Translations under genes and position numbers: made by a program
Assembly: GCF_036324505.1 (NCBI RefSeq)
Contig: NC_086360.1
Location: forward strand, 20,204,261-20,268,260
Direction: 5' to 3'
Source of the DNA: Eleginops maclovinus
Taxonomy: Eukaryota > Chordata > Actinopteri > Perciformes > Eleginopidae
Length of the DNA: 64,000 nt
The notes under the pieces: model-generated
The model's input: only the letters and a program-made list of their open reading frames with translations
Told to the model about the DNA's origin: nothing
Databases searched by the model: none
In this document: positions 1-13,500 of the stretch, piece by piece
How the letters are laid out: each line of letters begins with the position of its first letter
Position numbering within the stretch: the first letter of the stretch is position 1

Positions 1-94
<94 letters not shown>
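1..94. repeat. (CA)n microsatellite, cut by window edge
   Basis: 47 uninterrupted CA units run from the first base; the true length is unknown. Confidence 0.98.
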
Positions 95-95
<1 letters not shown>

Positions 96-1950
96 CTAAT
101 TTCCAGATACAGATAGCTGTTTCTTCCTCTGACCTCTTTTAATTTGCTCTCCCTCCTGTTACTGTAGAAGGGGAAAAAAAGTGCGCTCTCTTGTTTCCTC
201 CCTGGGACTAAACAATCCCAATCTAATTTATTTTTTGAGGACAGAATATGTACATGTGTTAATGGGAAAGTCGAATCAAATTAACTATAATTAGTCAAAC
301 TGAGAGGTGAACAGAGGCAGAGGTATGTAACATGGAAGACTTGTTCAGCGCTTGGAAACTGCCCCCCCCCCCGCCGCCTTCCTCAAAAACGCACACACAT
401 TACCTCTGCCACCTGCTGCCGCAAACCCAGCGACGCCACCCTCTCCTGAGCGCAGACACCCGTCACGCTAGCTTCAACCCTCCTGAGCTCAGACTGTATG
501 TGGCATGCAAAAATGCCGACACACAAACTAGTTGTGTTGTGACACATTTCAACAAAAAACCTCTGTGTGAATTTTGCAAGCGGCAGATCCTGACTCCTCT
601 AATCTCGTCAAGAAGACATTAACAGACATCTCATGAGGTGATACAGTAATCTGTTTGGACAGACTTGCAGTGCAGGATTGCATGAGGATTATGAAGACAA
701 GCAGTAGGGGCAGAGGGGGAGATGGTATAGATGATCTACAATTCATAAAGTGAAGAAGAGGACAGCCTCTGGGGTTCAGTACCAACTCAGTTTGTATTGG
801 GCGCACTGTATGTGTGCAGTATATAACTCTTTTGGTATTGTAAGTAGCAATAATAAACCCTCACATAACAAAACAAAAATTGGTGTAAACTCTCTCTCTG
901 GATATTCCAGTGAGAGACCCTAACGTTAAGTATGAATCAACTTAAACAAAGCTAAATACTCACATTTCCCATAATGCAAATAAGTGTCACCTTTAAAAGA
1001 TATACCCATGTGGAGAATTTAACCAAAGTCTAACTCTCACAGGCGAAACATTGCAGTCTCCATTCCCAAGCCAAATTAACCCTAATGACATCATCAGTGT
1101 TGTGTTTTTTTAGACTCTGGAGAGCTCCTTCCTCAACCAGAAAAGACATATACAACTGCTTTTCAAAGGCTGAATAGTGAATGGACCGATGTGTAAAATC
1201 GTTGCCCCTTTAAAAGCCCCACTATCAACAGGTGCCTCACTCCACCGGGAGGCTAGTTAAGATAAAAGTGGCCATGCTAAAGAGGTCGAAAGCGGCACTC
1301 AATCTGTCAGTAAGCTCTCCGACACTCTTTGTTGGGTACATTAAATTGAAAGCCTGTCTTAGCTATAGCAGCATGCAGGCCGCCGCTGCAGTTAATCATT
1401 AGCTAAATGGCTAATTCTACAGATTAGCTCTCTTGGCAGCCAATCGCCTAGACAAGTTAAAGGTGTTTTATTTTAACATTATATGATTTCATCAATGTGA
1501 CGGGGACCATTTGGTTTAATGAATCGTTTCGGGGAAGATTTATTACATAACGACATGTGAAAACATTTTAGGGTACCACATTCAATTACGAAATATACAC
1601 ATGTGGCATACAGTTGGAGTAGCTTTTAACCTTGCTGACTAATGATTTTTGCAAAAGCTCCAATACAAATACAAATCAGTGTTACTGTATCAACTATCAA
1701 AAAAACAAACTGAAATTATCACATGTGGTTATTGTCTGATTTGCCGAAACACATTTAATTACCATTAATTAGCCTAACCTTATAAATGTTTAGTTGGATA
1801 AACAAAGGTGTTCATTTACTGTACTAATGAACCACTTAGCAACCACTTTCAACTACAATTCTCTCGGTTATATGATCATATTTGACTATTATTGTTTTGT
1901 ATACAAGTTCACACTCTAAAGCTCTGGATGTATCAGTAAAGTTCACTCAC
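95..1950. other. SLF1 3'-side intron, nothing recognised
   Basis: The DNA is AT-rich. A C11 run lies near 361. I looked for the remaining SLF1 C-terminal exons on the minus strand and found none. An octamer ATGCAAAT near 975 is noted without weight. Confidence 0.6.
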
Positions 1951-2133
1951 CTGCATGCTCCAGTAGCATTTTGGCGATGTCCATGTGTCCGTTTAGCACG
2001 GCGTCATGCAGAGGACTGATTCCGCCCACCTGGTTATCAAGTATAGGTGCAGGGTGGTGTTGTAGCAAAACCTCAACACACGCAGCGCTGCCATGGTTGC
2101 ACGCTTCATGCAGAGCAGTCCAGCCTGCATGGT
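1951..2133 (-). CDS. SLF1: SLF1 coding exon 15 (ankyrin repeats 2-3), last exon in window
   Basis: Acceptor CACCATGTAG and a strong GTGAGT donor bound 183 nt. [15 protein letters not shown] and [19 protein letters not shown] are two consecutive ankyrin repeats. The donor shows that the gene continues to the left. I could not find the remaining C-terminal exons between 95 and 1950. Confidence 0.93.
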
Positions 2134-5100
2134 CTACATGGTGTACAAAACAAGCACACAAAAAAACCAAGCAGATAAATGTTATGTATTGTTTATCTTT
2201 TGAGGTAATAAACCTAGTTAGGCATTTCATATCTCTATCACATCTAATACTTAGCTTTCAAACAGTGAAATACATGTGTACATCTTCCAAAGTAGTATTA
2301 GACAATTGTTAAGGTTTGACTGGAGGGATGAAAGAATAAAGATGACTTATTTTGGCATGAGCAGGCTAACCCACTGTTTCAAGATGAAAGCGATTGATTA
2401 GCATCTGAGCGCAAACAACTCGGCTAGCAAATAAGATAGCGTAGGTTAGTTGAAAGAACTCTGTGCTGAATTATGTAGAAATGAAAGGCACCTTGCAAAG
2501 TAATCATAGCTCATAGTGAGATTGTATGTGATTCTGTACATCAAAGACTTATCTCACAAATCATTTGCCTTAACGACTAAACTAAGGCGTGTAAGACTGA
2601 TACAGCTATTAAGAATGACCTGTATACTGCTTCAAACACTTGTTTGGGCGCTACAAACGGTTTGCTAACCTCTACCAATGTACGTCTTACGTAACATAAT
2701 TATACAAAAATCTGCTTTTCCAAGAAATATAAAAATCATTTAGTCAATCATAATGTACAGCGTTTGTAAACAATGTTAATGAATAGAGAAGTCATAAAGC
2801 ATACAAAATAGACCGTTTGGAGAACTTCACAGGGTAGATCTGTTTTTACCGATTGAACGACTCCAACCAAAACTGTTTTGCCTCAGTAAATTCAGGCCTG
2901 GTTAAGAGAGACAGCTGCAAGGTAATGGCAGTAATTTTATCATTTTGCATATAGTTCTGCCTAATCACATTTTGGATGTCAACTCCTGCACAAGCCCCCA
3001 ACCAAGGCACAAGTTAATTTATGCTGCTATTACAGGGCTTTTTCAAAATTGGAGAAACCTTTAAAACAACACAACATTTCCATAAAAAGAGGGAAAGTGA
3101 TTATATTTGACCTAAAGGGACAAAAGAAAGTCACTCTGAAATATCATCAGGCATTCAATTCACTTAGCAAAGTCACCGTAAGGCTATAAATCTGAGCCTC
3201 TAAACGCATCCAGCTTTTTGTAGACACACCCTTTAGATTTTAGGTAAAGGTTAACCTCAATGATGACGCACACGCACTCCTATTTCTTCTCACGATTTCC
3301 CCCCCCCCCCAATGTTAATCGCTTTTCGAAACCCTAGAGCAAACAGTGGGAGTGCAGTCAGATGACGATGAGACGGAGGTTACAGATAAAAGCGAGAAAG
3401 TCTTACCTTTAACGTTGATGTCTGTGCCAGGAAGCCTTAGGATCTGAAGCACTGTTTCCACTTGGTTCCTCTTGCAAGCTCTGTGGAGGAGGGTCTCTCC
3501 TTCGACCAGGACACACACAACGGACAAACACACCCAAAAGAGAGAAGAGGCAAAAGAGAAGAGAGAAATCCAAAATTAGGGTGTGCCCCGATGTCCTGCC
3601 CATTGTCCCCCTCCATATGGAGAACACACCAATAAAATACCACAGAAATGTCCCCGAACACCAAAAAAAAACCTGACCTAAAAAAGTACGAACCGCCAAT
3701 GAGGATGCGATTTAAGGAGAGTGATGAGAAAAGGGGGGAGATCTTTCAAAGGAAAAAAATTAGATGAAAAAAAAATTAAAATGGAGAGATTAATTTGCCT
3801 CGCTCTTTCGCTGTTTTATAGACAGCGAGATTTTCTACTTACACTCCGAGCCCAACAAAGTTAAGATCGGGGCAGTCGGCGAATGAATGAATGTGGTGGT
3901 GAGAATGTAGTCTTGCTTCCTGTCCGTCTGTCCCTATATTGTTACTTGAGAGGAAGTTATGGTAGAGAGCCCACGCACAAAGCCTCGAAAAGGATTCTTC
4001 ACAGATCCAGGGTTCAAAAGCTCCGCTGGGCATTGCCACTGTCACCACGTGATATTTAATCAGCAAACTACCAGTGAACAAGCACGGCAAAAACGCTCTC
4101 GAGGAAGTCCATTTACAGTATTAAAACACAAATGTATTCCCCCCTCTTCCCTTTTTTCTCATCTTAACCCCGTCCCTCACTTTTTCCTGATACAATATTA
4201 AACCAGGAATATATTAGCGGGCCAGAGCCCCCTCTTTTCATGTATGGCTGAACTTCAGAGGGAAGTTAAAGGCCAAGCATGAGTGGCTCTGTGCTTGCCA
4301 GTATAATACAGCACTGCAAAGCCCATAATAAATGCTTTACTAGCTCTCCCCAGGATGCCACGCCTGTACAGGGGCTCCACTCCAGCGTGCAGAGAGCACA
4401 GACTGGGGCAGAAAGGAATGGGGGGGGAAACAGGGGGGTAAAAAAGAAGAAGCAGTGGAGGAGAGAATGAAAGGGGTTTCCTGCAAGCATAGAGGGGAAA
4501 TATTGGAAATCCTGGATACTATTCATTCTGAAGAATTCATTTCTTTCACGAGGTGTCTTTGATGATGCAGAGGACGTATTAAATGTCATCCACCGGTAGT
4601 AAAGGTTGAAAAGTAGAAACAAGACTGGGAAAGGGTAGGGATGTTTATTAAAAAGAGGATCAGTTATGTTCTCCCAGGAGATGTGATGCAAGTCAGAAAA
4701 ACTAACCAATACATACTGTACATTTCAATGTTTTCTCTTCTCATCCAAGTTATACATGTGGCTAAATTGTATGTTACCCTATGTAATTGACCTTTCATCT
4801 TTAAATTATAAGAATATTTTAGTGGTTTCAGGTCGTTAAAGGTTAAAAAAGTGAAATGGAATGATGCTGTTCAAGTGCAATGTCGACAAACGAGACTCAA
4901 AAGCATAAAAATGCAATGCAACAGCCCCTGGGAGCAGTTTGGGAAAACAAAAAGACTGATGAAGTGCATGGCAACTTATTTCAAGTCATTCGTCATTCTG
5001 AAAGTATGTGTAAAAAATCATATTAAATTACACATAAAAATACATTTGTTTGCCAACCTAACATGAGAAAGCAGCCATTGGATGTTGTACAGCATGACAA

Positions 5101-8100
5101 AAAAAAACAATAATGAGGTCAATCAATGTAGCAAACCCATATTTCGTCATCTTAAAATCAAAAACACCCGGACAGGGGGTGAAGCCCAGTCCGGACTACA
5201 GTCACTAATGAGTAAGCTGTAGTGTGCGGCACGTCAGTGTTCTACATGGGCTGCTCTGCTATTACCGGGCTCTAAAACGCTGTGATTAAACACCCATTCC
5301 ACTACACCCCATGTGTACACATCCTCGCAAATGCCAGGGCCAATCCACGCACTGTTAAATCACTTTAATGGCTCCAATTTGGACACAACGCCTCTATTAT
5401 AGGGGTAATTGCATGCTCAGCATTTACAAGCACGGAAAGGATAAATCCGCCTGTCCTTTTCTATAAATCCCCTGTTTCACACTTTAATAGAAAAGTTAAA
5501 TGTATGTGTTGCTCTTTATATCCCTCAGTCTGCTTGCTACACTCCTGTAAAGTGTCGCTTGGCCCGCCGATCCCTGGACCAAAAAGCTGCTGGAAGCCTG
5601 TAACAATGCTATTTGCGATGAATGCGTTGGAAAGGTATTCAGTGCCAGTTATTGGATGTATTTTAGACTATTTGAAGACTACTGCTGTCGCTGGCTCGAA
5701 GAACACCACGTTAATTCCCAAGCATCGAGATTACGGCAGCCTTTACAGAGCCTCAAATGAATTTGCTGGCATTAACACAAGTGACTATCATTTTAACATT
5801 CCACTGGTGAAGATTTTAATGTAGAATACCTCAGTTTAATAAGCGATAAACAAAGTTGGGCAACAACCAAGTCGATCTGTGCCAACAGGAAGTAATAAGA
5901 CACAAACAAAGAGTGTCTGTTAAATAATAGTAAGCAAATTTGCCAAATGAATAAACACAAAAGTATATAAATGTTGTATCTAAGCCCAATTCCCAAAAAT
6001 ATTTGCCTCTTTCATCTTTTTGTTACACTGTGGAACGAGCAGATTTATTACTGATGGCATGTAGAAGTGCAGTGGGAATGGTGGGATTGATCAGGAACAG
6101 ATCCGAATCAATATTCACTACAAGATCACTGGGTAGAAAAATAGATCATAAAATAGATTGGGTAATTTAATTAACATCAGTGAGACAGGGTTTTAACTGC
6201 CCAATCTGCAGCACATATACTGCTGAGGTAGTTTAGGCCCTAGTCTTATCCAACCACACTACAGATATTGCTGCCCACCAAATGGGAGTCAAGTAGGGGG
6301 GTTACAGCTAGCTTGGGCTGATCAGACCTCCACACAAGTTTCAGTTGAGGATGCCATACGGTCAAAGACTCCATGTACTAATATCTCATTTAAAAAAAAG
6401 TGTATGAAAAGTATGCCATAACTCTTGATCGTGTTTTGAAGTATGATTTATCTCTGATCGTCTATTAAATCACCAATTTCTTATGAAGTAACTTCTCATT
6501 TCTGGATGAAGTTGCTTGGAATTCCTTTGAATTCCCAAGAACAAAACCTAGCTTTTGAACTTTGCTGTGCTAATGGCTTTAATAGTTTGTTTCAGGATGA
6601 GATGAAGCTAAAAGTAAACAGATTTTAAGTGATGTTACACACAGCAGCAGTTTTTGTTTGACAATCTACACACAGTATATTCATGCTGGTTCAGATTGAA
6701 ATATCTGCCGAGTCTCCAGGAACAAATACAGAACTTAAAAACTGAGAAGTTCTTCCAAATCCCTCAACCCTTCTCAGCTTCTTTGACAAAGATACTGAGG
6801 TTCCAGGAGGCGAGGCAGATGCTCCAAAGCAAAGAAGTGCAGCATATAAGAAAGCAGGCTCACATATGTGGGTGAAAAAAAAGCCTGAGAGAGAAAGACA
6901 GGAAGGGAAAAAGAGAGAATGGGAAGGGATGAGAGGGCGAGAGGGGAGGATGCTGTGCCGATGGTTCATCAAAAATTAATGCCGACCGCATCGGTATAGA
7001 GATCACGTAGTGGAAAAACAACACATGCCAACAGCCTTGAGACTTCTGCCTCAGCCCTCCCTCCCCCACTCCCTCCACCCCTCCTTCGCACCGGCACAGG
7101 GCCTTTCTGATCAGGTGCAGGGGGGAGATATGAGCTCTGACACCTTCAGGAGTTCACATAGAGTGCCATGCCTCTAATTGCAGGAAGTTCCACCGGTGCA
7201 GCCGCTGTATATCCACAGCACTACTCTAATCGCGGCATTTAATATCCCTAAAATGGAGATCTGAGGCGCATTGTGCGTACTAATATGTGTTATTGTTTTG
7301 TGTGAGGAAGCCATTATTTCTGTCCATGCCATTTATTTATTTATCTGTTACTTCTTTAAAAGGTGAATACGATATGAGGAAAAAGCAAAGCAAAACAAAG
7401 AGCACAGTGTTGAATTTCAATGCGAATAGAACAAGTTGAGGAGGAGGCGTAATGCGGCCCAAACTCTGCCCTGAACACACGCGCCCAGGCAAATTATGCA
7501 GTCGAGTTGACTTTACAGCTGACTAGATGGAAGCGTGGTCCGATGCAAATCAATCACTCTCTCCATACATTATGTGCTCTTCATTAAGCTGAAAGTGATG
7601 ACGGAGCTATCATGTCCCTCTTTACTGATGACCTAGTGCAGTGCATCAGTCCATTAAAAGTCTGCTCCTTGCAAATGTGCAGCTATATTGTCAAGCAGTG
7701 GTGTGTGTACGCATGTATGCATGTGCCTTACCTGCTGCGTTGACTTTGTTTAAACCTCTGGGGATGTTCTCTTTCTCCAGGCTTGTTTCATTCACCGAAG
7801 AGCCATCAGCACATGTGTGGAGACAAAGGTCAGGTTATGAGAAAATACATATGTATGTGCTAAACTTAATTCAATAAGAGATGAGCCTAGATTTACATAA
7901 ACTGTTCTTTAAGTTTCCATGACTGACCATTTCAGTATCACAGCGAGGAGACCTAATGGTACAGAGAGTGGAACGGGCATGACTTTACTGTGAAAAGTGC
8001 CATTAGCAAATAAATCCCTCATGGCGTTTTATCATTTTATATGAAATCTGACAATATCTGTCAAACTCCTGCTGTGTTGGCCACACACACATACACACTT

Positions 8101-8524
8101 CACACACCCAATCCTCCATTCCCGTTTCCAAAACACTTTCCCTCCCACTTAATGCCTCAAACGCAGAGACGGCGAATTCGATGTGAGCAAGCACATTAGG
8201 AGGAATAACTAGTAAAAGAAAGTGAAGCGTCTTCAAAGTAGTGGCGTGCTAATAGCTGTGGGCTGTCACTAGTCCTGTGAGTGGGTATGGGAGATCTGCC
8301 TACATGAAGCCTGACAGGTGTCTGGAGTGTATATGTCTGTGCACGTGCGCGTGCACTGCATTGAAGCGGAGTGCCATCCGTATTACAGGGAAGAGGCTTG
8401 TTCCCTGGTAATTGGCTTGTTCAGAAGCCAGGAAGGAGCTCCCAGCAGTGAGGAGGAAACACACGTCCTGTCACGTTGCTTGTTATTAGCAGGGACAAGG
8501 CTGAGAAGAGATGAGATGAGTTCT

Positions 8525-8590
<66 letters not shown>

Positions 8591-10546
8591 TCCATAAGAG
8601 TGTTTGGTATAAGGGTGTACCACTTCTCATCTCAGTACACTTCACCCAAGTGTCCCCTGTCCATATAGCCTGGCAGCAGAGGAGGTTGACAGTACTTGGC
8701 TTGTATACGCCCCAGTCTCTCCTTCCCTCATGGTTTACTTCAGAGGGCCAGCATGCTGTCAGTGGCGCGGCTATCAATTGTAGGCCTGGGGCAGCGCCTG
8801 CCCTTCGAGCCCGCCTCTTAAGAAACTTATGAGCAGAAATGGAGGCAATGGGGAAGTGTATGTTGAATGCCACAGCAATATTAATCTTTGCATTGTAACT
8901 TTAACATTGTTTTAAAAAAGGTTAACAAATGTTTCTTTTTATATTCCGGGAGTTGATGTACATCTTTTTCTTTAAGCCATCTGATATTGTGAATATGCAG
9001 GTCTGGTCAGAGGAGATTGAGCCAAAGTAATGCAAAGTTAAATGGCTTGAAAAGATAACAGCAATACACAGAGCTTGATTAAGCCAGCAGGAGAAAAATG
9101 TAGTTTAATTACAGCTTCCCTTCTGCTAACAACACTCTCTGCCATGCAGCCAGCCGGCAAGTCAAACGGCCATCTAAACAGTCGGTCAATCAGCCGGCCT
9201 GTCAGCTTGGTATGGCTTGGACGAATGCCCTGATGCCATCCTGTCTGTCGGTGCAGAAGAAGCACACTCGCAATCTCACACACTACAGCAGCCGCGAGTC
9301 ACAGTAAAACAACCTAATGCGTTCTAACAGCCAGAAATGAAAGATAAAGGGGTCATGTGGCTCCTCTCAACCTTTATGACCTACTCCTGCTGTTTTCATG
9401 AATCCAATACCACACATCTTGCAGGATTTTGTCTTGTGCTCTACCAACCCTTTGAAAAGGCAGATAAAACTCAACTGAAACCCTTTAAAACTGTTTAACT
9501 TACTCCAGTGACACCCTCACATCTGTGTGACTTCAACTCAGATTTTTTTCACATCTTATCTTCTTGGTACAAATGAGAATTGTGCTCTAACAATAAATAT
9601 AGTGGATTTCTTATATACATTTTTTTTAAATAGCAACAACACAGAGAATCTTTCTTAAATGTGAAGAGATAGGATGAGTGTGTCAGAATCAGGAATGCTT
9701 CAACAAAAGATCTGTGAATTGATTAAGAGTGTCAACATTACTGAAAACATGTAGAGTATCATAAACTCATGCATGAAAAATGAGGAAACAAGATTTCCTT
9801 TCTGGTTCCTATTCTCAATTCATCACAGGCTTTGCCATTTTGATTTCATTCTTTCTGGTCAGGGTCAGATGATTTTAAATGCCCTTTAGCATTTCTTTAT
9901 CTCATCCGCACAGATTGCACTACTTGTTTCATACAGTTCCTCTCACGTCTGTGTCAAAACAAACTGAAAACTGGAAACGGTGGGGGAGAGCAGAGAGTAG
10001 AAAGCAGTGATGGAGGGAAGAGGGGGATCAGGCGGCACATGGAACCACTACCCTTTGCATGAACCTGCTCCCTGGTGGCTCCTGCCCTTCTCCAGGCCAA
10101 CTACCTGCTGGTGGAGCAGCAGATGTCTGATACCAAGTATGTATAGTGTGTGTATGTGTGTGTGTTTTCAGAGAGATATTTAGTATGCGAGGGCAGATCG
10201 AGAGGTGAAGATGGGGGTTTAAGACAGAGAGCTGGTGGTGGTAAGGGAAGACACAAAGGCCTGATGGGATATCCTAGTCTTTCTATCTGTCGGCTTCCTG
10301 TCCAAATCAGACTTTGCACTGTCAATGTGTGCATGTGTATGCGTGTGTGTGTATGTGATGCGGGGGTCTAACCTCCCTTTGCACCCCTCCTGTCAGCCAG
10401 CTCACACTGATAGGATCAGACCTGGGCATGACCCATCACATGCCAACTCCTCACGCTCCGTCTGACCTCCATTTGCCTCTCTCCAGCTTTCCCTCAGTCC
10501 CTCCATTCATGCTGCTCTGCCACCCACCCGCCACACACACACCCGC

Positions 10547-10578
<32 letters not shown>

Positions 10579-13500
10579 CCAGGTGTTCCTTTGTTCCTTT
10601 CCGCTCACATTTCTCATCGGGTCCTTGCATTTTAGCTCATTTTGCCCTTAAATCTATAGGTGGAAATCTGACAATGGAAGGAGATAACAGCTGGTTGAAT
10701 AGATGTTATTTTAATTTAGACAAACACAAGATAAAACTAAAGGAAGACAAGTTGCAGCTAATTTGAATGGATCCCAGAAAGTGGTTAGTTATTACCGAGC
10801 CATCGAGCAAGAGACCAGCAACACGTCTGAGCAGCAACACGTGTGCAGTTAAACACCCCTTTTGGTAATTTTCAAAACTCTAAAATGTGCCGTTTTCACT
10901 TGAGAAACTTTTAAGGACGCAAAAAGACTACACTTTTGGCACATGTGCAGCCCTCACCTCTGCATGTGTGTTCCAACATGTTCAGCCTGTAGCTTTATGA
11001 AAATGTACCTGTAAACTTTGAATAGACAGATGTGCGTAACTGACCTGCAGCCGCCCCCCTGGCTGGTGCCGCTGTGGGAAGTGGGTCCGGTACTGAGGCA
11101 AGCACTGGTGGGACACTGAGCTAAACTTCCCAGAGTAGGCAGGTAGGACAGCACCTGTCAGAATTCACAGAGACACACACAAGGTCAGACAGTGCCTTTA
11201 CATTGTGTGTGAATGTTTGTGTGGCTTTAGGGGACAGAGGAGGCACAAAGACATCAACCGAGAGTGAGAAGGCCAGATGTTCTACTTCAAGGGAATACAG
11301 AGAACTGCAATATAATCCATGTTCATTTTCACACTGCCATTGTAACGAATGCAGAACATTTGTGTTATATATCTTTGTTCTTTAACAAAAAAAGCACAAT
11401 ACAAAAAGGAAACTTAATAATTAAAAGTTGTAAGTAAAAGTTTGTAGTAATGTCTTCAATTACTTTGTATTGCAAAACATCGGTGTGTGTATGTAGTTTT
11501 ATAAAAATGTTAATAACCTTGCACACTCGTTTTGCCAAAATCACTTTCAAAGAGTTCATAAATTACATTTTGGGGCAACTGAACACCCCAAAATTACATT
11601 TCTACAAAATGTCACTCAATTTGAATCACGACTTAATGAACTAAGCAGCACATGACTGTTGTGAACTACTAAGAAGTGCATGCTTCAAATTATGACGAAG
11701 CCTGTCAATTGCAAAATACAGGACTGATGAAAATATTAGGTTTCTTGTAAGTAATGGGAAGATGTGAAGCCAGTGAAGAACAAGAAAAAAAGATAAACAC
11801 ACAATTTTCTTAAAAGAGAGGGGTTCATCTCCAACTGTGAATCCATTTCTGCAGCAAAGACTCCTTAATATGGCATCTGCTAACACCAATTTTAGTCTGG
11901 GAGAGTGAATCCTGACGACTAGCTCTGCCAGCACTACCGGAGACACATCTACAAGACAAACAGACAAAAAAATGTCAGGGATAATTGTATTATATAATTT
12001 ATGATTATTTTAATTGCATTTAATTAAAATAAAAAGCATTTGGCAATTTTTTCAGAATTGTCCGAAGACAATTTTTTCTACTGCAATATGCATAAAATAA
12101 ATTAAAAATATGGTACCTGTGCTGTTAAAAGGGAATTACTTGTTATACATTATGTATTTCACTGCATTGTAATAGCTTGAAAGTAACAGTATCAGTCAAT
12201 ATTAACAAACATAAAATAAAAGAATACAAATGTGTATCCGTACCCTGGCTGATGACAGCAAAATGCTCAGCTAGGTCTTTTAGACCTTTTTCCACCAGGG
12301 CCTGGTTTAGTTTGAAGTGCTGCTGACACCAGAACTCAACCAACACGGACAGCAGGTCCAGCAGGTTGTCCGCCAAACGCAGCTTTTGCTTCTCATCCCT
12401 ATCAACACAATCCTTCGGTGATGAAAAACAAAAACAGTTTGGAGTTTGTTATTCTGGTCTGATCTGACCCAACTGGCTATTTTCTTGGGTGATGTAATAC
12501 AGCATCCAATGTGAATAACAATGCACAAGTTCCACAGTATTTACCTCAATGAAAGCCTGTAACAAGAGCTTGGTTAGTTGTTTCACAGCTCGGGACAACA
12601 GCGTGGACCTCTCCCACACAGTCCAGAATGTTGCATACAGCAAGGATCCTGATGCAGGAGCAAAAGCCTGAGAGATTCCTCTTCTTTCAGGCAGTACAAA
12701 ATCCCTGAGAGAAATTAAGGCAGGGGTAAATAAAGAACAGACCATCTAGATTAACACATTTATTGGAAGAACAAATACAGTGGCATATACATTCAATTGT
12801 GTGGTCAATATTACATGCAGATTGGTATATATCTTTGTTGACATGAGGCTTTTCAGTTAAAAGAGTAAATGCTAACTGAAAAATATTGAACTTAATCTTA
12901 AAAATGTGGACCCCTTTGTTGCTAACAGAAAAGGAGAAAAAGCCCTGCCCTATCACCATATCTGCTCATATTAAAGTTGTTACCCAGCAGTGACAGAGTA
13001 GAGTTCCCCCTGGAAAAGCTTGAGGACAAATGCCAGAAGGTCACTGTGGAATTGTAACAGTGTTGGCAGGGCAGGTCCGGGGAGTGGGTGACAAGAGACC
13101 TCACTGGACAGGCAATAACTGAAATTAAAAACACACATATAGAAAAACAGTAAATAGAAGGTAATTGTAATAATACATTTTTAAATAAATATCAGATTGC
13201 ATGTACAATAATATATCTTATAAAGTAAAGAAGGCTCAAGTATTTGTAAATCTCCTGTTTACGAAGTTTACCTGATGGCAGTCTCTAGGAAAGGCCAGAG
13301 ACCCGCCTTACACCGAGGACACTGCAACACCTGGAAAAAATATTTTCTCACTTTGCAGGGAGCCAGCCAGGGAGGGTTGGTAATAAGCAGGTTGTACATG
13401 ACCTGCTGCAAATTCTCAGGTATGAAGATGTGGCCTGACCCTGTGACATAATAAGATGGATACACAGTTAAAATGTTAAAGATTAGTCCAATGATAAAAC

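Larger units (their letters stand above)
7782..11044 (-). other. SLF1 intron(s), may hide a linker exon
   Basis: It contains the microsatellites at 8,526 and 10,547. The mammalian protein has a longer linker here, so a poorly conserved exon may be present but could not be identified. Confidence 0.5.

Noticed and set aside
3839..4090. Minus-strand frame as a possible extra SLF1 exon
   Set aside because: Sequence does not resemble the SLF1 linker, and phase 1 from the exon at 7732 already joins the ankyrin exon correctly.
4266..4709. A 147-codon open frame on the minus strand
   Set aside because: No splice-consistent boundary and no resemblance to SLF1 or another family; composition matches the intron.
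5504..5824. A 106-codon open frame on the plus strand within an SLF1 intron
   Set aside because: No recognised motif or neighbouring exon; likely chance.
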